From Enterobacter chuandaensis (lineage in GTDB: Bacteria > Pseudomonadota > Gammaproteobacteria > Enterobacterales > Enterobacteriaceae): a DNA stretch of 64,000 bases. Positions 7,780 through 16,693 of the stretch are shown here, piece by piece. The notes below the pieces were generated by a model. The model saw only the letters and a list, made by a program, of their open reading frames with translations. It did no database searches and was not told the DNA's origin. The stretch covers positions 310,001-374,000 of the forward strand of contig NZ_QZCS01000004.1 in NCBI RefSeq assembly GCF_003594915.1, read 5' to 3'. Numbering within the stretch: position 1 is the stretch's first letter; each line of letters begins with the position of its first letter. Position numbers and translations under genes: made by a program.

Positions 7780-8505
7780 GGGAAACCCCCAGTTCAGACG
7801 AATACCCCAGTTAATGCCCGTAGCCATAAATCCCACTGGCATGGGCGGATTGGCGTCGATTACTTCCGTAAAGCTTTGCAGCGTCATCGTGTCGCCAGTC
7901 TTCGCGCTATTAGCATCGGCTGTAATCTTGCGCTGCCTGATGGCCTAGGTGCTGCCAGCCTGAGGTAAATCATTACGTTGGCTGCGTTCATAACCTGAAG
8001 TGGTTTTCCCGATCACGCTTGTATTTAGCACCGTCTGCCAGGTCCCGACATCTATCTGCAGGTCAATTGCGTAGTTGACCGAATAGCCAACCAGATCGCC
8101 ATCGTCCTCCTGTTTGAATAGAGAAGGCCATTTTAGACGCAGACGAACCGCAGAAAGTTGGGTGTTGGTAAAAGTACGCGTCCATGCGGTGGTGCTGGAA
8201 ATTTCGGAACCTACATTGATTTCGTTTCCGGTACCCGGGATCCCTTGAATGTATTTTTGCGCCTGAGTTACAGAACGAAACTCCCAAGCCACACCGCTGA
8301 AGTTCTGTGAACCATCTTCGTTCTCAAGTGCGGTGCCATCGGGATAAATATCGCGCGCAGTAAGGCTACCAGCAAACTCCCCCTCTCCCAGCGCGAGAAG
8401 GATTTTTGCCTTGGCTACTGACTGCAGATCGTCTGGCTGTTCTGAAGGAGTTCTTGAGCTTGAACTGCCGCCCTTGCGGCTTTTAATAGCGATTGCTATA
8501 GCCAT
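7780..8505 (-). pseudogene. Host-specificity/tail-tip protein J, 5' fragment with amber stop
   Basis: Lambda gpJ-like N-terminus: start MAIAIAIKSRKGG with a Ser-rich stretch, LGEGEFAG, and QKYIQGIPGTGNEINVGSEI. At 7945 a TAG sits where family members commonly have Trp (GST-stop), after which the frame continues (ITADANSAKTGDTMTLQSFT, EVIDA) until it is lost near 7800. Intact gpJ has over 1000 residues; fewer than about 240 codons remain. Confidence 0.8.
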
Positions 8506-9126
8506 ATTGCGCCCATAAAAAAAGCCACCGGGAGGTGCCTTGTTGATAAATCTATTTACTGTTGGTCTTCTACATATGATCAAATCGCCCGGCATTGGCG
8601 ATCCAATGAATTCTCGGAACCCACATTCGTACCAGTAATCCTGATAAAAATTATCCGGATAGGAGTCCTCCCACCACGGATAATCAACACGGTAATCCTT
8701 AAGTTCGACATCATGCTCCTGCCGGAAATAGCTCATCACCAGCCCCCAACAGTCGTAGTGTCCGAGCACAAACGGGCGCCCGAGCAGCGGCAATTCGCCG
8801 CGAGGAGTAATGGTGCGAAAGTCTCCCTCCGGCCAACTGACAATATGCCAGGGCAGCAACGTTGCATCGCATTGAGCCTTGTCCAGTTCGCTTGGTTGAG
8901 TCGTCGCGTCCGGGTGGCTATGAACGATTCCCGTTATCGTGCCCCAATCTTCAGCAGCAGCGTAATCCTCTGGCGCAAGGTGAAACTGTTCCGTTGGTTC
9001 GGCAGCCAGATTACGGCATGGGAAATAGCGTTCCACCCGGCTTTTCTGTGCTATCACACCACAGCATTCGCGGGGATATTCTTTCGCTGCATGCGCTAGG
9101 ATGGCCTGAATCGTTTTCTGACGCAT
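8506..9126 (-). pseudogene. Tail-tip assembly protein K, 3' truncated and fused to J
   Basis: Lambda gpK-like: JAMM/MPN peptidase motif GIVHSHPDATTQPSELD, then an NlpC/P60 segment with catalytic Cys in LGHYDCWGLVMSYF and YPWWEDSYPDNFYQDYW. After about residue 185 the gpK sequence ends and the frame runs straight into gpJ with no gpI gene between, so an internal deletion removed the K tail and most or all of I. Confidence 0.78.
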
Positions 9127-9127
9127 A

Positions 9128-9886
9128 TTAGCTTCTGATCAAAGATGTTCCCGGAAAACCACCGAAAGGAAGTTCATTGTGTTCACCAAACCGAAGCTTG
9201 CAGGCGGTAAGCGTGCCGTTGCATTCATTCAATGAGGGATTGCTTACCGGATTGTTGTTTTTGTCGAAGTAAAGCGTGCCGACATAATCGCACCCATCGC
9301 CGGTGCGGTACCTATTCCGGATGCACCATGTGCAAAGGGAATGCAGCTGTCTGGTCGGAATCATCAATCCCTGCAGATCCATCGGGCTGGTAAGAACAAA
9401 CTCGATACTTTCACCGGGAAGCTCGCTATTTTTACCGTCGATATAGAAAACCCGCTTCCTCACCTGCAAGGGATCTGCTGTTGGATTTCCATCCGAGAAA
9501 TTGCGCGCATCCAGGTAATGCGCAAAAGTGTCATGAATCGTAACTTTGGCCTGCAGCATATCGTTATAGGCCAGACAGAGCGCAGTGATAGAGCTGTCAA
9601 TGTTGGCAACGGTGAGCGTCGGCTGGGCGCTACTGCCATCGGTTGACGCTTCCAGTCCCACGAGCTTATATGGCCAGGCACCATACTCTTCGCCCTGCCA
9701 CCAGATACTCTTCGCCTTTAACTTTGATTCGTCGCCAGCAGCAGCCGCAATCTCTTCTTCAGTATGCGGGAGGTTATAAGCGTGAAAGCGCAGAACGTCG
9801 TCCAGACCAAACGCAGAACCGTCTACCTCAAGAAGACGTATTTTTTCACCCGGTTCGAGGCGTTGATAATCTTCAGTAATAATGGT
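9128..9886 (-). pseudogene. Minor tail protein L, start codon not evident
   Basis: Nearly full-length lambda gpL-like sequence: LEPGEKIRLLEVDGSAFGLD, WWQGEEYGAWPYKLVGLEAS, and the cysteines for the iron-sulfur site (CTWCIRN, GDGCDY, NECNG). The frame is open back to about 9886, but no ATG, GTG or TTG lies where the protein should begin (the codons there read ATA CGC ACC ATT ATT), so initiation is probably lost. An internal ATG gives only 177 residues. The K start is 1 base beyond the L stop. Confidence 0.72.
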
Positions 9887-10085
9887 GCGTATGCCTGTTT
9901 GAAGGTTGCTTTTATGGTCATCACTTTGCTGGATAGCGGCTGGGCTTTAATGGAATCAGCTTCAATCCGGTATAAACCGGTTTCGCCAACAGGAGACGTC
10001 CAGATAAAGGATTTTGTGATGTACTTGCGGCAAAAACTCAGCGCATCGAGCATCTCTGCTTTTTTCCCGTTAAGGTCCCAGTCTT
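9887..10085 (-). pseudogene. Minor tail protein M, C-terminal fragment
   Basis: Only the last ~65 residues remain: DWDLNGKKAEMLDALSFC, KSFIWTSPVGETGLYRI and SKVMTIKATFKQAYAP, the C-terminal signature of HK97/lambda-type gpM. The upstream part is replaced by the end of the tape-measure fragment, so a deletion fused H to M. Confidence 0.72.
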
Positions 10086-10088
10086 TTT

Positions 10089-10994
10089 TCAGCTGGAGAC
10101 GCTGTCATCATATGCGCCGGCCATTTGTTCGTTGTAGTCCTGCCATCCCTGCAAAATATCTGTTTTCGCCCAGTCGGGAACGAGGTTAATCGCAGCAGCG
10201 ATAGAGGAAGAAATGATCTGGTTCAGCTTCTGGAAAACGATCACAACGCTGTAATAAATTGCGTTGAATTCCTTCAGTGTGTTTGATGCCAGCTCAGCTA
10301 CCCACTGACCGATACTTTGCATGGCCTTAGACGCCCAGCCCTTGATATTCAGCCACAGGCGACCAAACGGCGTCAGCGAGTCGTAAGCCTGTTCTCCACG
10401 TTGTGCCATCGTATCGCCAAACAGGTCCATGGCCTGTGTAAGTGCAGCGGTCTGGTCCCTCTGCTTCGCCAGCTCATCAATATGCTTAAGCTGCGAAACA
10501 GTCAGGAAGTTGTATTCTTCGTTTAGGCTCTGAAGGGCTTTAACCGGATCCTTTTCAATATCCTGATATGCCTTGGTGATGTCCTGCGCCGAAACAATAC
10601 CGGTTTGAACGGCAAGTGCCGTAGAGCCCGCTGCTTTTTCAAGCTGCTGCTGTGTCAGCGATCCCATGCCAACCAGTTCAGTCATCAGACTTTGAACGGT
10701 TCCTACAGTAGCACCAGTAGAGGCAGCAATAGACTGGGAGGAAGCCATGATCTGAAGCGCTGACGTGCCGGCAATGTTGCCAGTCCTGATAATGGCCTTA
10801 TTGATTTCGTCGTAGGCGGTGAAGTAGTCCGATCCCGCTTTGGCTGCAATCAGTACAGCGCCAGCCAGGCCACCAATGGCCACTCGGGCAGGGGTCACTA
10901 TCGACAACATCGCTTTCAGCGCATTGCCTACACCGCCAAACGAGTCACGTAGCTGACCGCCCTGCTGAATAGCAACCATATAAACCGGCATACC
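10089..10994 (-). pseudogene. Tail tape-measure protein fragment
   Basis: About 300 residues of a lambdoid tape-measure (gpH-like) protein: hydrophobic LAGAVLIAAKAGSDYF, Ala/Gln-rich helices (GSLTQQQLEKAAGSTALAVQ), the segment DLFGDTMAQRGEQAYDSLTP and a membrane-like region. Its N-terminus is joined in frame to terminase sequence and its C-terminus breaks off before M. Head genes, portal and most tail genes that belong between small terminase and H are absent. Confidence 0.75.
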
Positions 10995-11353
10995 GGAAGC
11001 CTGCGCAACGTTAGGATTCGCTATGAGCTGACGACCGTAGTTTGGGTCTCTATAACCAGCACGCGCAGCGGTGGATGTGGTGTTATTGTCCTTCAGGTAT
11101 TCAGCAATGAAGCGCTTTACCTTCGCGCTAAGCCTTATCTCCACCAACTCTTCTGCGCTTTGTTCTTTCTGCGCAGTGCGCACTTTTTCTGCGAAGGTAT
11201 TTGCGCAATTTGCGCAGAAGGTTTTTTGATATATCGACGTGCGGTAGCGTAGTTCAGTCCCTGCGCTTCACACCATTCCTTCGGTGATACGCCGGTTGCG
11301 GCATGTTCGGACAGGAACCGTTGCTGAAGCTCGCCCCAGTCCGGTTTTGCCAT
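10995..11353 (-). pseudogene. Terminase small subunit fragment, frameshifted
   Basis: The N-terminal frame (MAKPDWGELQQRFLSEHAAT, SPKEWCEAQGLNYATARRYI: a helix-turn-helix DNA-binding segment) is broken near 11190. The second frame gives FIAEYLKDNNTTSTAARAGY and SxxGRQL-like sequence of the Terminase_2 family. After NPNVAQ it runs into tape-measure sequence. Confidence 0.78.
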
Positions 11354-11478
11354 AATGTCCTCTAGTTTTTGGTTTGGAATTGAGAGATATTAATAACTTG
11401 AATTGATGAGGGACTCGCTATAGAACATTTCTTGTTTGTCGGCGAGTGCCATGTTTAATACTAATGGAAATTGTGGTT

Positions 11479-11790
11479 ATGGAAAAATACTCAAAAGAAT
11501 ACATGGACAACCTAGCTAATATTGCTGCATGTATTGTTGGTGCCGGTATCGCGGCTTCACAAATGATACAAAATACGATGAAAAGAAATAGTGTACTGGA
11601 AAAGCAGAAAGAAGCGCTCATCGCATTGGAAGAATTTGGCTATTCTCTTCATCATCAACAAGAGGATATTGGCGAAATCAAGTGCCCTGAGTACTTAGTC
11701 GTTGATATTCATAGCGGGATGACCATCCTTAAATTCAATGAGGGCTACAATATGGTTACTTGGTGGTACCATAAACTTACTTCGTATTGA
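11479..11790 (+). CDS. Hypothetical protein with one hydrophobic helix
   Basis: 103 residues from the ATG at 11479 (an in-frame ATG at 11464 is also possible; neither has a strong ribosome-binding site). One hydrophobic segment near the N-terminus (NIAACIVGAGIAASQMI), a Lys/Glu-rich helix, then a soluble domain rich in aromatic residues (YNMVTWWYHKLTSY). Opposite in direction to the phage remnants. Family not recognised; probable prophage cargo. Confidence 0.45.
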   Translation: MEKYSKEYMDNLANIAACIVGAGIAASQMIQNTMKRNSVLEKQKEALIALEEFGYSLHHQQEDIGEIKCPEYLVVDIHSGMTILKFNEGYNMVTWWYHKLTSY

Positions 11791-12535
11791 TAATACCATA
11801 ACCAAATTAACGCAACTCACTAGCACATGGGCCTTGTGACGAAGACCATTATCTAAAACTTCATTCGGTTAAGAGGAATTTTGGCTGCGTAAGCGAAAGT
11901 ATCTGATCAAACTTTAGGGCAGAAGTATCTTCTCTCGCTTGCGCGCATTCAACATTTTACTGCCGATGCGCGCTTTCACTTCGGACGTGACGACCTATAG
12001 AGTATGGTGTTGTAGGGCATTTCCTCCCTTTTCATGCCATTGAGTTAATTGCTCAGACATGCAGTTAACTGCCTGAATATAGTGAAATTTGTTAGCATTG
12101 CTGAAGCACCAGTAAAGCCCATGACCACCAACATGTAATCGTCCTTTGTCAGTATGGACATGAGCTTAGTATCGCCATTTTTATCAATGAAATCAGCCAC
12201 CTAAAAATTGAGGGAAGCGAATTCTGGTGGGCATCCCGATTTCACATGTCTGATTTTCCGAAGTTCGTTGTCATGACGCTAACCGAAGTAATCAGCGATC
12301 TTCTGAGTGGTAGCACTAACTGACATCCTCAACAGCTCATTCCAAAGGGTCAGGTTCGGTGGTTAATCTGCACATGCGGTGCGCATTTTTCTACGGTCAT
12401 AATAATCCCCGCATTTCGCGAATGCTTAATTCGATCATTTAAATTCAGATAGATAAAATCAATGATTGAATAAGTATTTGTTATGTTGTATAGCTTTAAA
12501 TTGACATGATCACCTAATATATTTTTATCTTTTGT
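11791..12535. other. Decayed phage DNA without a recognisable gene
   Basis: 745 bases with stops in every frame and no good ORF. It lies between an orphan cargo gene and the second lysis-gene remnant, where holin and lysozyme genes would be expected, but I could not identify fragments of either. Confidence 0.5.
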
Positions 12536-12724
12536 TTATTTAAGGCACTGCACTTTTATGTAGTCCTGCAAATATCCGACTTGCTTAGTCACTGTGATGA
12601 TTCTTTCTCTGAGGGTGAAATAATCCCGTTCAGCAGAGTCAGTAAGTCGGGGGCCGGAAGCATCGCCCATGCCGCCGGTGTTGGCCGTTCCGTTCGCGGG
12701 ACATCTGGCGTTGACGTGCAGCCC
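12536..12724 (-). pseudogene. Rz i-spanin, C-terminal fragment (second lysis cassette)
   Basis: C-terminal third of an Rz protein: GLHVNARCPANGT, RLTDSAERDYFTLRERII and VTKQVGYLQDYIKVQCLK. The membrane anchor and most of the coiled coil are missing. It differs from the Rz remnant at 3693, so the two lysis cassettes come from different phages. Confidence 0.75.
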
Positions 12725-12801
12725 ACACTTACTAGTGCTAACGCAACGCTGCAGATCAGTATTCCTGAGTGGTGTTTGATAAGTTGTAATTCTAGCGCCA
12801 T
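12589..12801 (-). CDS. Rz1-like o-spanin lipoprotein
   Basis: 70 residues nested in another frame of the Rz remnant. Basic/hydrophobic start, lipobox-like VSVGC, a Pro-rich middle (RTERPTPAAWAMLPAP) and the conserved Rz1 ending LLTLLNGIISPSEKE. The outer-membrane spanin subunit normally pairs with Rz, which is truncated here, so the product is probably non-functional even though this frame is open. The N-terminal ~20 residues look less typical and may come from the deletion junction. Confidence 0.65.
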   Translation of the reverse strand: MALELQLIKHHSGILICSVALALVSVGCTSTPDVPRTERPTPAAWAMLPAPDLLTLLNGIISPSEKESSQ

Positions 12802-12840
12802 GGTTCTCTCCGTGGCGCATCAGGTATAGGGTGTTCAGGC

Positions 12841-13083
12841 CTATGAAAGAATAATATCAGACGGTGATGTAACTCGGTACCCCAGTCGTTTTGCAAATTG
12901 CATAAACCCGTTGAGAGTGAAGATTTCTTCCTCTTCGAGTAACGGTCGTAATGAAACTATTCCATTTACTCGATAAACCAGATATCTCCCTTCCGCCGGG
13001 AAGCTATAGATAACTGCTTTATCGGCCCTTCTGACCACGTCGTACCATTGATCATCTGCATTAAAGGCATCTGCACTACACAC
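12841..13083 (-). CDS. Hypothetical prophage protein
   Basis: 80 residues from a GTG; acidic, with no membrane segment. Contains YSFPAEGRYLVYRVNGIV, which looks like paired beta strands, and a helical C-terminus. Lies between the lysis remnant and the DinI-like gene on the same strand. The true start may lie upstream in a degraded region. Not recognised. Confidence 0.42.
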   Translation of the reverse strand: MCSADAFNADDQWYDVVRRADKAVIYSFPAEGRYLVYRVNGIVSLRPLLEEEEIFTLNGFMQFAKRLGYRVTSPSDIILS

Positions 13084-13189
13084 TATTTCCCCCAGAGCGA
13101 CTTATTGACGCGGTAAACAGTAATCGGGAACAGCCAGGGGAACGCAAACAGCGATACTCTTTGAAACTGCTCCAGTGAAATTCACGCGA

Positions 13190-13414
13190 TTAATAAAACC
13201 ACTCGTCCGCGCTTTCCCAGGTCTCCTGCACGATATGTTCGACTTCTTTCTTGTCCCCCCCGAAAACAGTCAAACCATCATTACTGGCACGCCTAAGCGT
13301 AAGCTGGCAATCATCAAACTGCTTGCTGAGTCTATTGAGCAGTTCTGACTCGAGCGCAGGTATAACCCCATCAGGAAGTTTCTTCATGCGATCAATGGTT
13401 AACGCGATTCTCAT
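13190..13414 (-). CDS. DinI-family SOS modulator
   Basis: 74 residues. Family pattern: start MRIALTIDRMKKLPDGVIPA, central strand LTVFGGDKKEVE and the ending QETWESADEWF, almost the same as in DinI. DinI-type proteins bind RecA filaments and modulate LexA/UmuD cleavage; phage versions (Tum) help prophage induction. The start at 13414 is chosen over the GTG at 13426 because a run of G lies 5-9 bases before it. A near-consensus LexA box lies about 20 bases upstream, so DNA damage should induce it. Apparently intact. Confidence 0.85.
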   Translation of the reverse strand: MRIALTIDRMKKLPDGVIPALESELLNRLSKQFDDCQLTLRRASNDGLTVFGGDKKEVEHIVQETWESADEWFY

Positions 13415-13433
13415 TTTTCCCCCCACAACGGAT

Positions 13434-13453
13434 TACTGTGTTTATATACAGTA
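13434..13453 (-). promoter_or_regulatory. LexA (SOS) box
   Basis: tactgtgtttatatacagta: exact CTGT-N8-ACAG core and near-perfect palindrome, 20 bases upstream of the DinI-like start. Confidence 0.88.
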
Positions 13454-13752
13454 TATTTATAAACTTATCTCATGATTTTTGCAACGTTTTGAGGTTGTAT
13501 ATTCAAGACTAGCGGCACTGAGTTGTAGATGCATGGTAAAGGGTATTTAACGTAGCGTTACGTCTAGTGAATAAGGGGCCTGGACAACGACCTTCCTTCT
13601 GCGCAGAAGCTTATGCTGTATTAATTTTGGGAGCTCTCGGGCTAAAAACACAATTTTACTTGATTTATTTACTTAACAAAGATAAACATGAATCGGAATG
13701 TTATTGATTATTTAATGTCTTACTTTTTTTTTGAAAATGAGGAATGCAATAT
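13454..13752. other. AT-rich promoter region between dinI-like and TIR genes
   Basis: No ORF of note. The last 100 bases are strongly AT-rich and probably hold the promoter of the TIR gene. Confidence 0.4.
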
Positions 13753-14745
13753 ATGTCAAGCGTAAGAGAGTATGAAATTGCTCTTTCATTCGCAAATGAA
13801 GAAAGAGATTACGTCAAACAGGTAGCCGATCTATTAATACAATCTGGTGTAAAGGTATTTTACGATGCATTCGAAGAAGAAAAACTTTGGGGAAAAGACC
13901 TATATACTTATCTAACTGAGATATATAAAGAAAAGGCTCTTTATACTATAATGTTCATTTCATCGAATTATGCCCAAAAACTATGGACAAATCATGAAAG
14001 AAGAGCAATGCAAGCAAGAGCATTCCAAGAAAGTGCTGAATACATACTTCCTGCACGATTTGATGATACAGAAATACCTGGTATATTGCCCACAATCGGT
14101 TTCATATCTCTTCTAAATCGCTCTCCTCAAGATTTTGTAGAAATAATCAATAGAAAACTGGTGAACAGTGGAAGAACTATCCCTTCTGAATCAATAAGAA
14201 AAGCTTACTTCTCAGTGTCCCCACTTCCCAAAATAAACCCATTGCATTTAAGAGTGGTTGTGAAATCTTCTACAGGAGAAATAGTCCCCGCTGCAACAGT
14301 AGTTGCAATTGCAGACAACGATACTATTAAACAAGGAACGACTGATGCAAATGGCTCATTGACTTTAGAAATTTTTACTCGAAGAAGTTACTCTATTTTA
14401 GTAGCCCACCCCAATTTTGCAGGTGCAATATATCCTAATGTAGATCCCGCAATAGATATTGAAATAATTCTTCATGCCACTGAAACCATTGGTTCTGTAA
14501 TTATTAATGGGATTGGGTATATAAATGGTTTAGAGGGGCGATTAAATCCTATAATGGATAGCAGTAACAGAACATATCTTTATGCAGATAATATAGCTAT
14601 TAATGATGGAGAAATTCAACCCGTGCCTTTTGAAATAAACTCACCAATCACTTTAGAGGATTGTAATGGCGTAATAATCGAAGCAGTTTTCAAGCACATC
14701 CAAGGGAAATCTTCTTTAATTCAATTTTTTCATCCGCGAAAATAA
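13753..14745 (+). CDS. TIR-domain protein with beta-rich C-terminal domains
   Basis: 330 residues. Residues 1-140 form a TIR domain: EIALSFANEERDYVKQVADL, strand VKVFYDAF, LWGKDL loop, strand YTIMFISSNY, and a helix with WTNHERRAM whose Glu82 is the expected NADase residue. Next comes a carboxypeptidase-regulatory-like beta sandwich (about 165-240, with TTDANGSLTLEI), then a C-terminal beta domain with GYINGLEGRLNPIMD and RTYLYADNIAI. TIR effectors of defence systems cleave NAD or make cyclic ADP-ribose signals; whether this one does is inference. No ThsA-like partner is adjacent. AT-rich cargo; an in-frame ATG at 13744 is an alternative start. Confidence 0.85.
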   Translation: MSSVREYEIALSFANEERDYVKQVADLLIQSGVKVFYDAFEEEKLWGKDLYTYLTEIYKEKALYTIMFISSNYAQKLWTNHERRAMQARAFQESAEYILPARFDDTEIPGILPTIGFISLLNRSPQDFVEIINRKLVNSGRTIPSESIRKAYFSVSPLPKINPLHLRVVVKSSTGEIVPAATVVAIADNDTIKQGTTDANGSLTLEIFTRRSYSILVAHPNFAGAIYPNVDPAIDIEIILHATETIGSVIINGIGYINGLEGRLNPIMDSSNRTYLYADNIAINDGEIQPVPFEINSPITLEDCNGVIIEAVFKHIQGKSSLIQFFHPRK

Positions 14746-15179
14746 CACCTGTACATTTCGCAAGAGATTTTGAGCTTAATATAAATTCAGTCTCCTTGAT
14801 AGCATGTAATGCATCGTGGGTGTGATAAACTGTACCATTAATGCCATAATGTCTACCGCTGGCATAGTTTATCAAACATCGTCAAGATTTGATTTTCTTT
14901 ATTTATTGAAGCAAGTCAAATGAGCATAAATTATTTAAACATAGCTGACGCAGAGTAAATTAATATAAAAGAGACCTTCCTCATGGAGGGTCTCTTTTAA
15001 GATAGCCCCTTACTTTTTATGGGACGGGGTTTATCTATTATTTGATTGCATCTAAAATAAAGACCGCTATCGCTCTCACTTAATATTAACCGTACCAAAC
15101 AACCAACTGTTTATTCAGGAGTTTTAATATCTTTTAGTATAAAACTCTAACGAGAACATATAAATTAATGACACATTAT
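14746..15179. other. Intergenic region with one terminator
   Basis: Separates two convergent cargo units. A 61-codon minus-strand ORF (14690-14875) overlapping the TIR gene end was not accepted. The only clear element is the hairpin at 14967. Confidence 0.5.
14967..14998. terminator. Strong bidirectional terminator hairpin
   Basis: 14-bp stem (aaaagagaccttcc / ggagggtctctttt) with a 4-base loop and A/T tracts on both sides; serves the TIR gene from the left and possibly the membrane/TIR pair from the right. Confidence 0.8.
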
Positions 15180-15845
15180 TTAGTTACATGTTTTCACAAT
15201 AGGCTTTGAAATTAATTTCTTATTAGGTTTCGCGGATTCATAACGTTCATTATCAATCGTGATATTATTCTCAATTCTATAACGGAGATCACATGAAGTT
15301 GACCTACCATCTAAATAACTCAGTATTTCCTTCTGTATTTTCTCTTGTGACTCCAATAAATCAATCAATCTAGAACTGGTTGTTGCATTTTTAGAGTCGT
15401 TTTGCAGATTAGTTTTCACATCATAAACAACAGACACAACCAATATGTATATTACATATACGACAATATAGAAACCCCATATGCTCACGGACTTTAAGGC
15501 ATCGAGATCATACTTTTTTAAATAAGGTTTCCAGTTAAAAAAATTCACGTTTTGATCTGTATCTTCATCACTTAAAGCCTCGTATACATGCCTATACTTT
15601 TTCTCAATAGACAGATAATAGGAATCTATTAGAGCGAAAAATAACGTTACAAAGAAGAAAGGAATGAACTTTTGCCATAAAGGAAAGTTTCCATCCAACC
15701 AATAGCCAGTAATAAAAAAACCAAAAACCGTGATAAATATTGTTTTTATACTTATCGAAACCGTACCCATGCGGGTTATAATTGTTTGTAGTGTTGATAA
15801 CGAAGCTATTTTTGCAGCCAAACTCGTATTGTTATCCTGAACCAT
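15180..15845 (-). CDS. Membrane protein paired with a TIR-like gene
   Basis: 221 residues. An N-terminal helix (LQTIITRMGTVSISIKTIF) leads into two close membrane helices (about 34-50 and 60-78); a third hydrophobic helix lies near 120-141 (SIWGFYIVVYVIYILVVSVV). It ends in a long soluble tail. The LQ..I.RM..NS..K-type start and the SYYLSIEKKYRHVYE motif recur, to my memory, in membrane proteins found beside defence genes, but I cannot name the family. It follows the TIR-like gene after 35 bases on the same strand, so the pair is probably one operon, with this as possible membrane effector or sensor. Confidence 0.7.
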   Translation of the reverse strand: MVQDNNTSLAAKIASLSTLQTIITRMGTVSISIKTIFITVFGFFITGYWLDGNFPLWQKFIPFFFVTLFFALIDSYYLSIEKKYRHVYEALSDEDTDQNVNFFNWKPYLKKYDLDALKSVSIWGFYIVVYVIYILVVSVVYDVKTNLQNDSKNATTSSRLIDLLESQEKIQKEILSYLDGRSTSCDLRYRIENNITIDNERYESAKPNKKLISKPIVKTCN

Positions 15846-15880
15846 AGAATCCCCTACACTTAGAAAATTAGCGTTACATA

Positions 15881-16693
15881 TTATTTATGCATTTCTCTAT
15901 ATATTGAATTTAACCAATAAAAACACTTATCATCTTGATACTTTAAATTTCCGATATCGCCAATTTCATTATCCATTATCAAATTCATCGTATTTTCAGA
16001 TACAGGAATTAAGTGTTCTAATGGTGCAATATATTCAACACTAACATTTGCAGACTCAGATATCTTCTCCATTTCTTGTCCTGCTTTTATAAATGATTCA
16101 GTAGCAACAAACTTTCTTTTTGGATGCCATCTTCTTTCAATAACAGATGTGTATTTTAACTCACTATATATCCATGGAGAAAAGGTTGCCATCTCTAGTG
16201 TGTCCGTACAGTGGATTGAGTTAGGAGTATTCAAAAACCAACAAGAGTCACTAAGATTTATTGCATCTAATAAAGCATCCGCCAGTATTAAATAGAAATT
16301 ACTTGCAACTTTCATACAAGAGTCGTAGATCAAGTACTCATTATTATCCCCGCAAGGAAAATGCTCATGATTTATTTCTGAAATAATCGAATCAACATGC
16401 CCCCAGAATTCAGAATCAATAAAACTTTTAATCCCATAGTTGTCATAGAGTTTATTTGCTATATATTTAGCCGTATTAGCATCTTTGTGACTATGTGAAA
16501 TAAATATATGATAACCACCCTTCGGAAACCAGTTCTTAACAACATCAGAATGTTTGTAAATGACAGAAATGTCTTTTTTATCAATTGCATCTTTTATAAC
16601 TTTCTTTAATTCTTTATTAAAATCTGATGTTTCATATTTCAGCGTTTGCTCATCAAAAAGCCTATCAAAAGTTATATTAAATCCGAATTTCAT
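15881..16693 (-). CDS. TIR-like domain protein
   Basis: 270 residues. After ~60 helical residues a TIR/Toll-like fold begins with GGYHIFISHSHKDANTAKYI (strand A and the S-H-x-D turn), then strand KSFIDSEFW, a longer insert, strand NFYLILADALLDAI, and helix FSPWIYSELKY whose Glu178 is the likely catalytic residue. The FISHSHxD form is typical of DUF1863/ThsB-like TIR proteins that make nucleotide signals in Thoeris, yet the neighbour is a membrane protein rather than ThsA. Very AT-rich, unlike the chromosome. Divergent from nothing nearby; its promoter should lie in 16694-16800. Confidence 0.8.
   Translation of the reverse strand: MKFGFNITFDRLFDEQTLKYETSDFNKELKKVIKDAIDKKDISVIYKHSDVVKNWFPKGGYHIFISHSHKDANTAKYIANKLYDNYGIKSFIDSEFWGHVDSIISEINHEHFPCGDNNEYLIYDSCMKVASNFYLILADALLDAINLSDSCWFLNTPNSIHCTDTLEMATFSPWIYSELKYTSVIERRWHPKRKFVATESFIKAGQEMEKISESANVSVEYIAPLEHLIPVSENTMNLIMDNEIGDIGNLKYQDDKCFYWLNSIYREMHK

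Noticed and set aside
14690..14875. 61-codon minus-strand ORF overlapping the TIR gene end
   Set aside because: No RBS, overlap with a solid gene, AT-rich chance ORF likely; kept only as a note.
13753..16693. Canonical Thoeris (ThsA/ThsB)
   Set aside because: Two TIR proteins are present but no SIR2/SLOG-type ThsA is encoded nearby, so the name is not justified.
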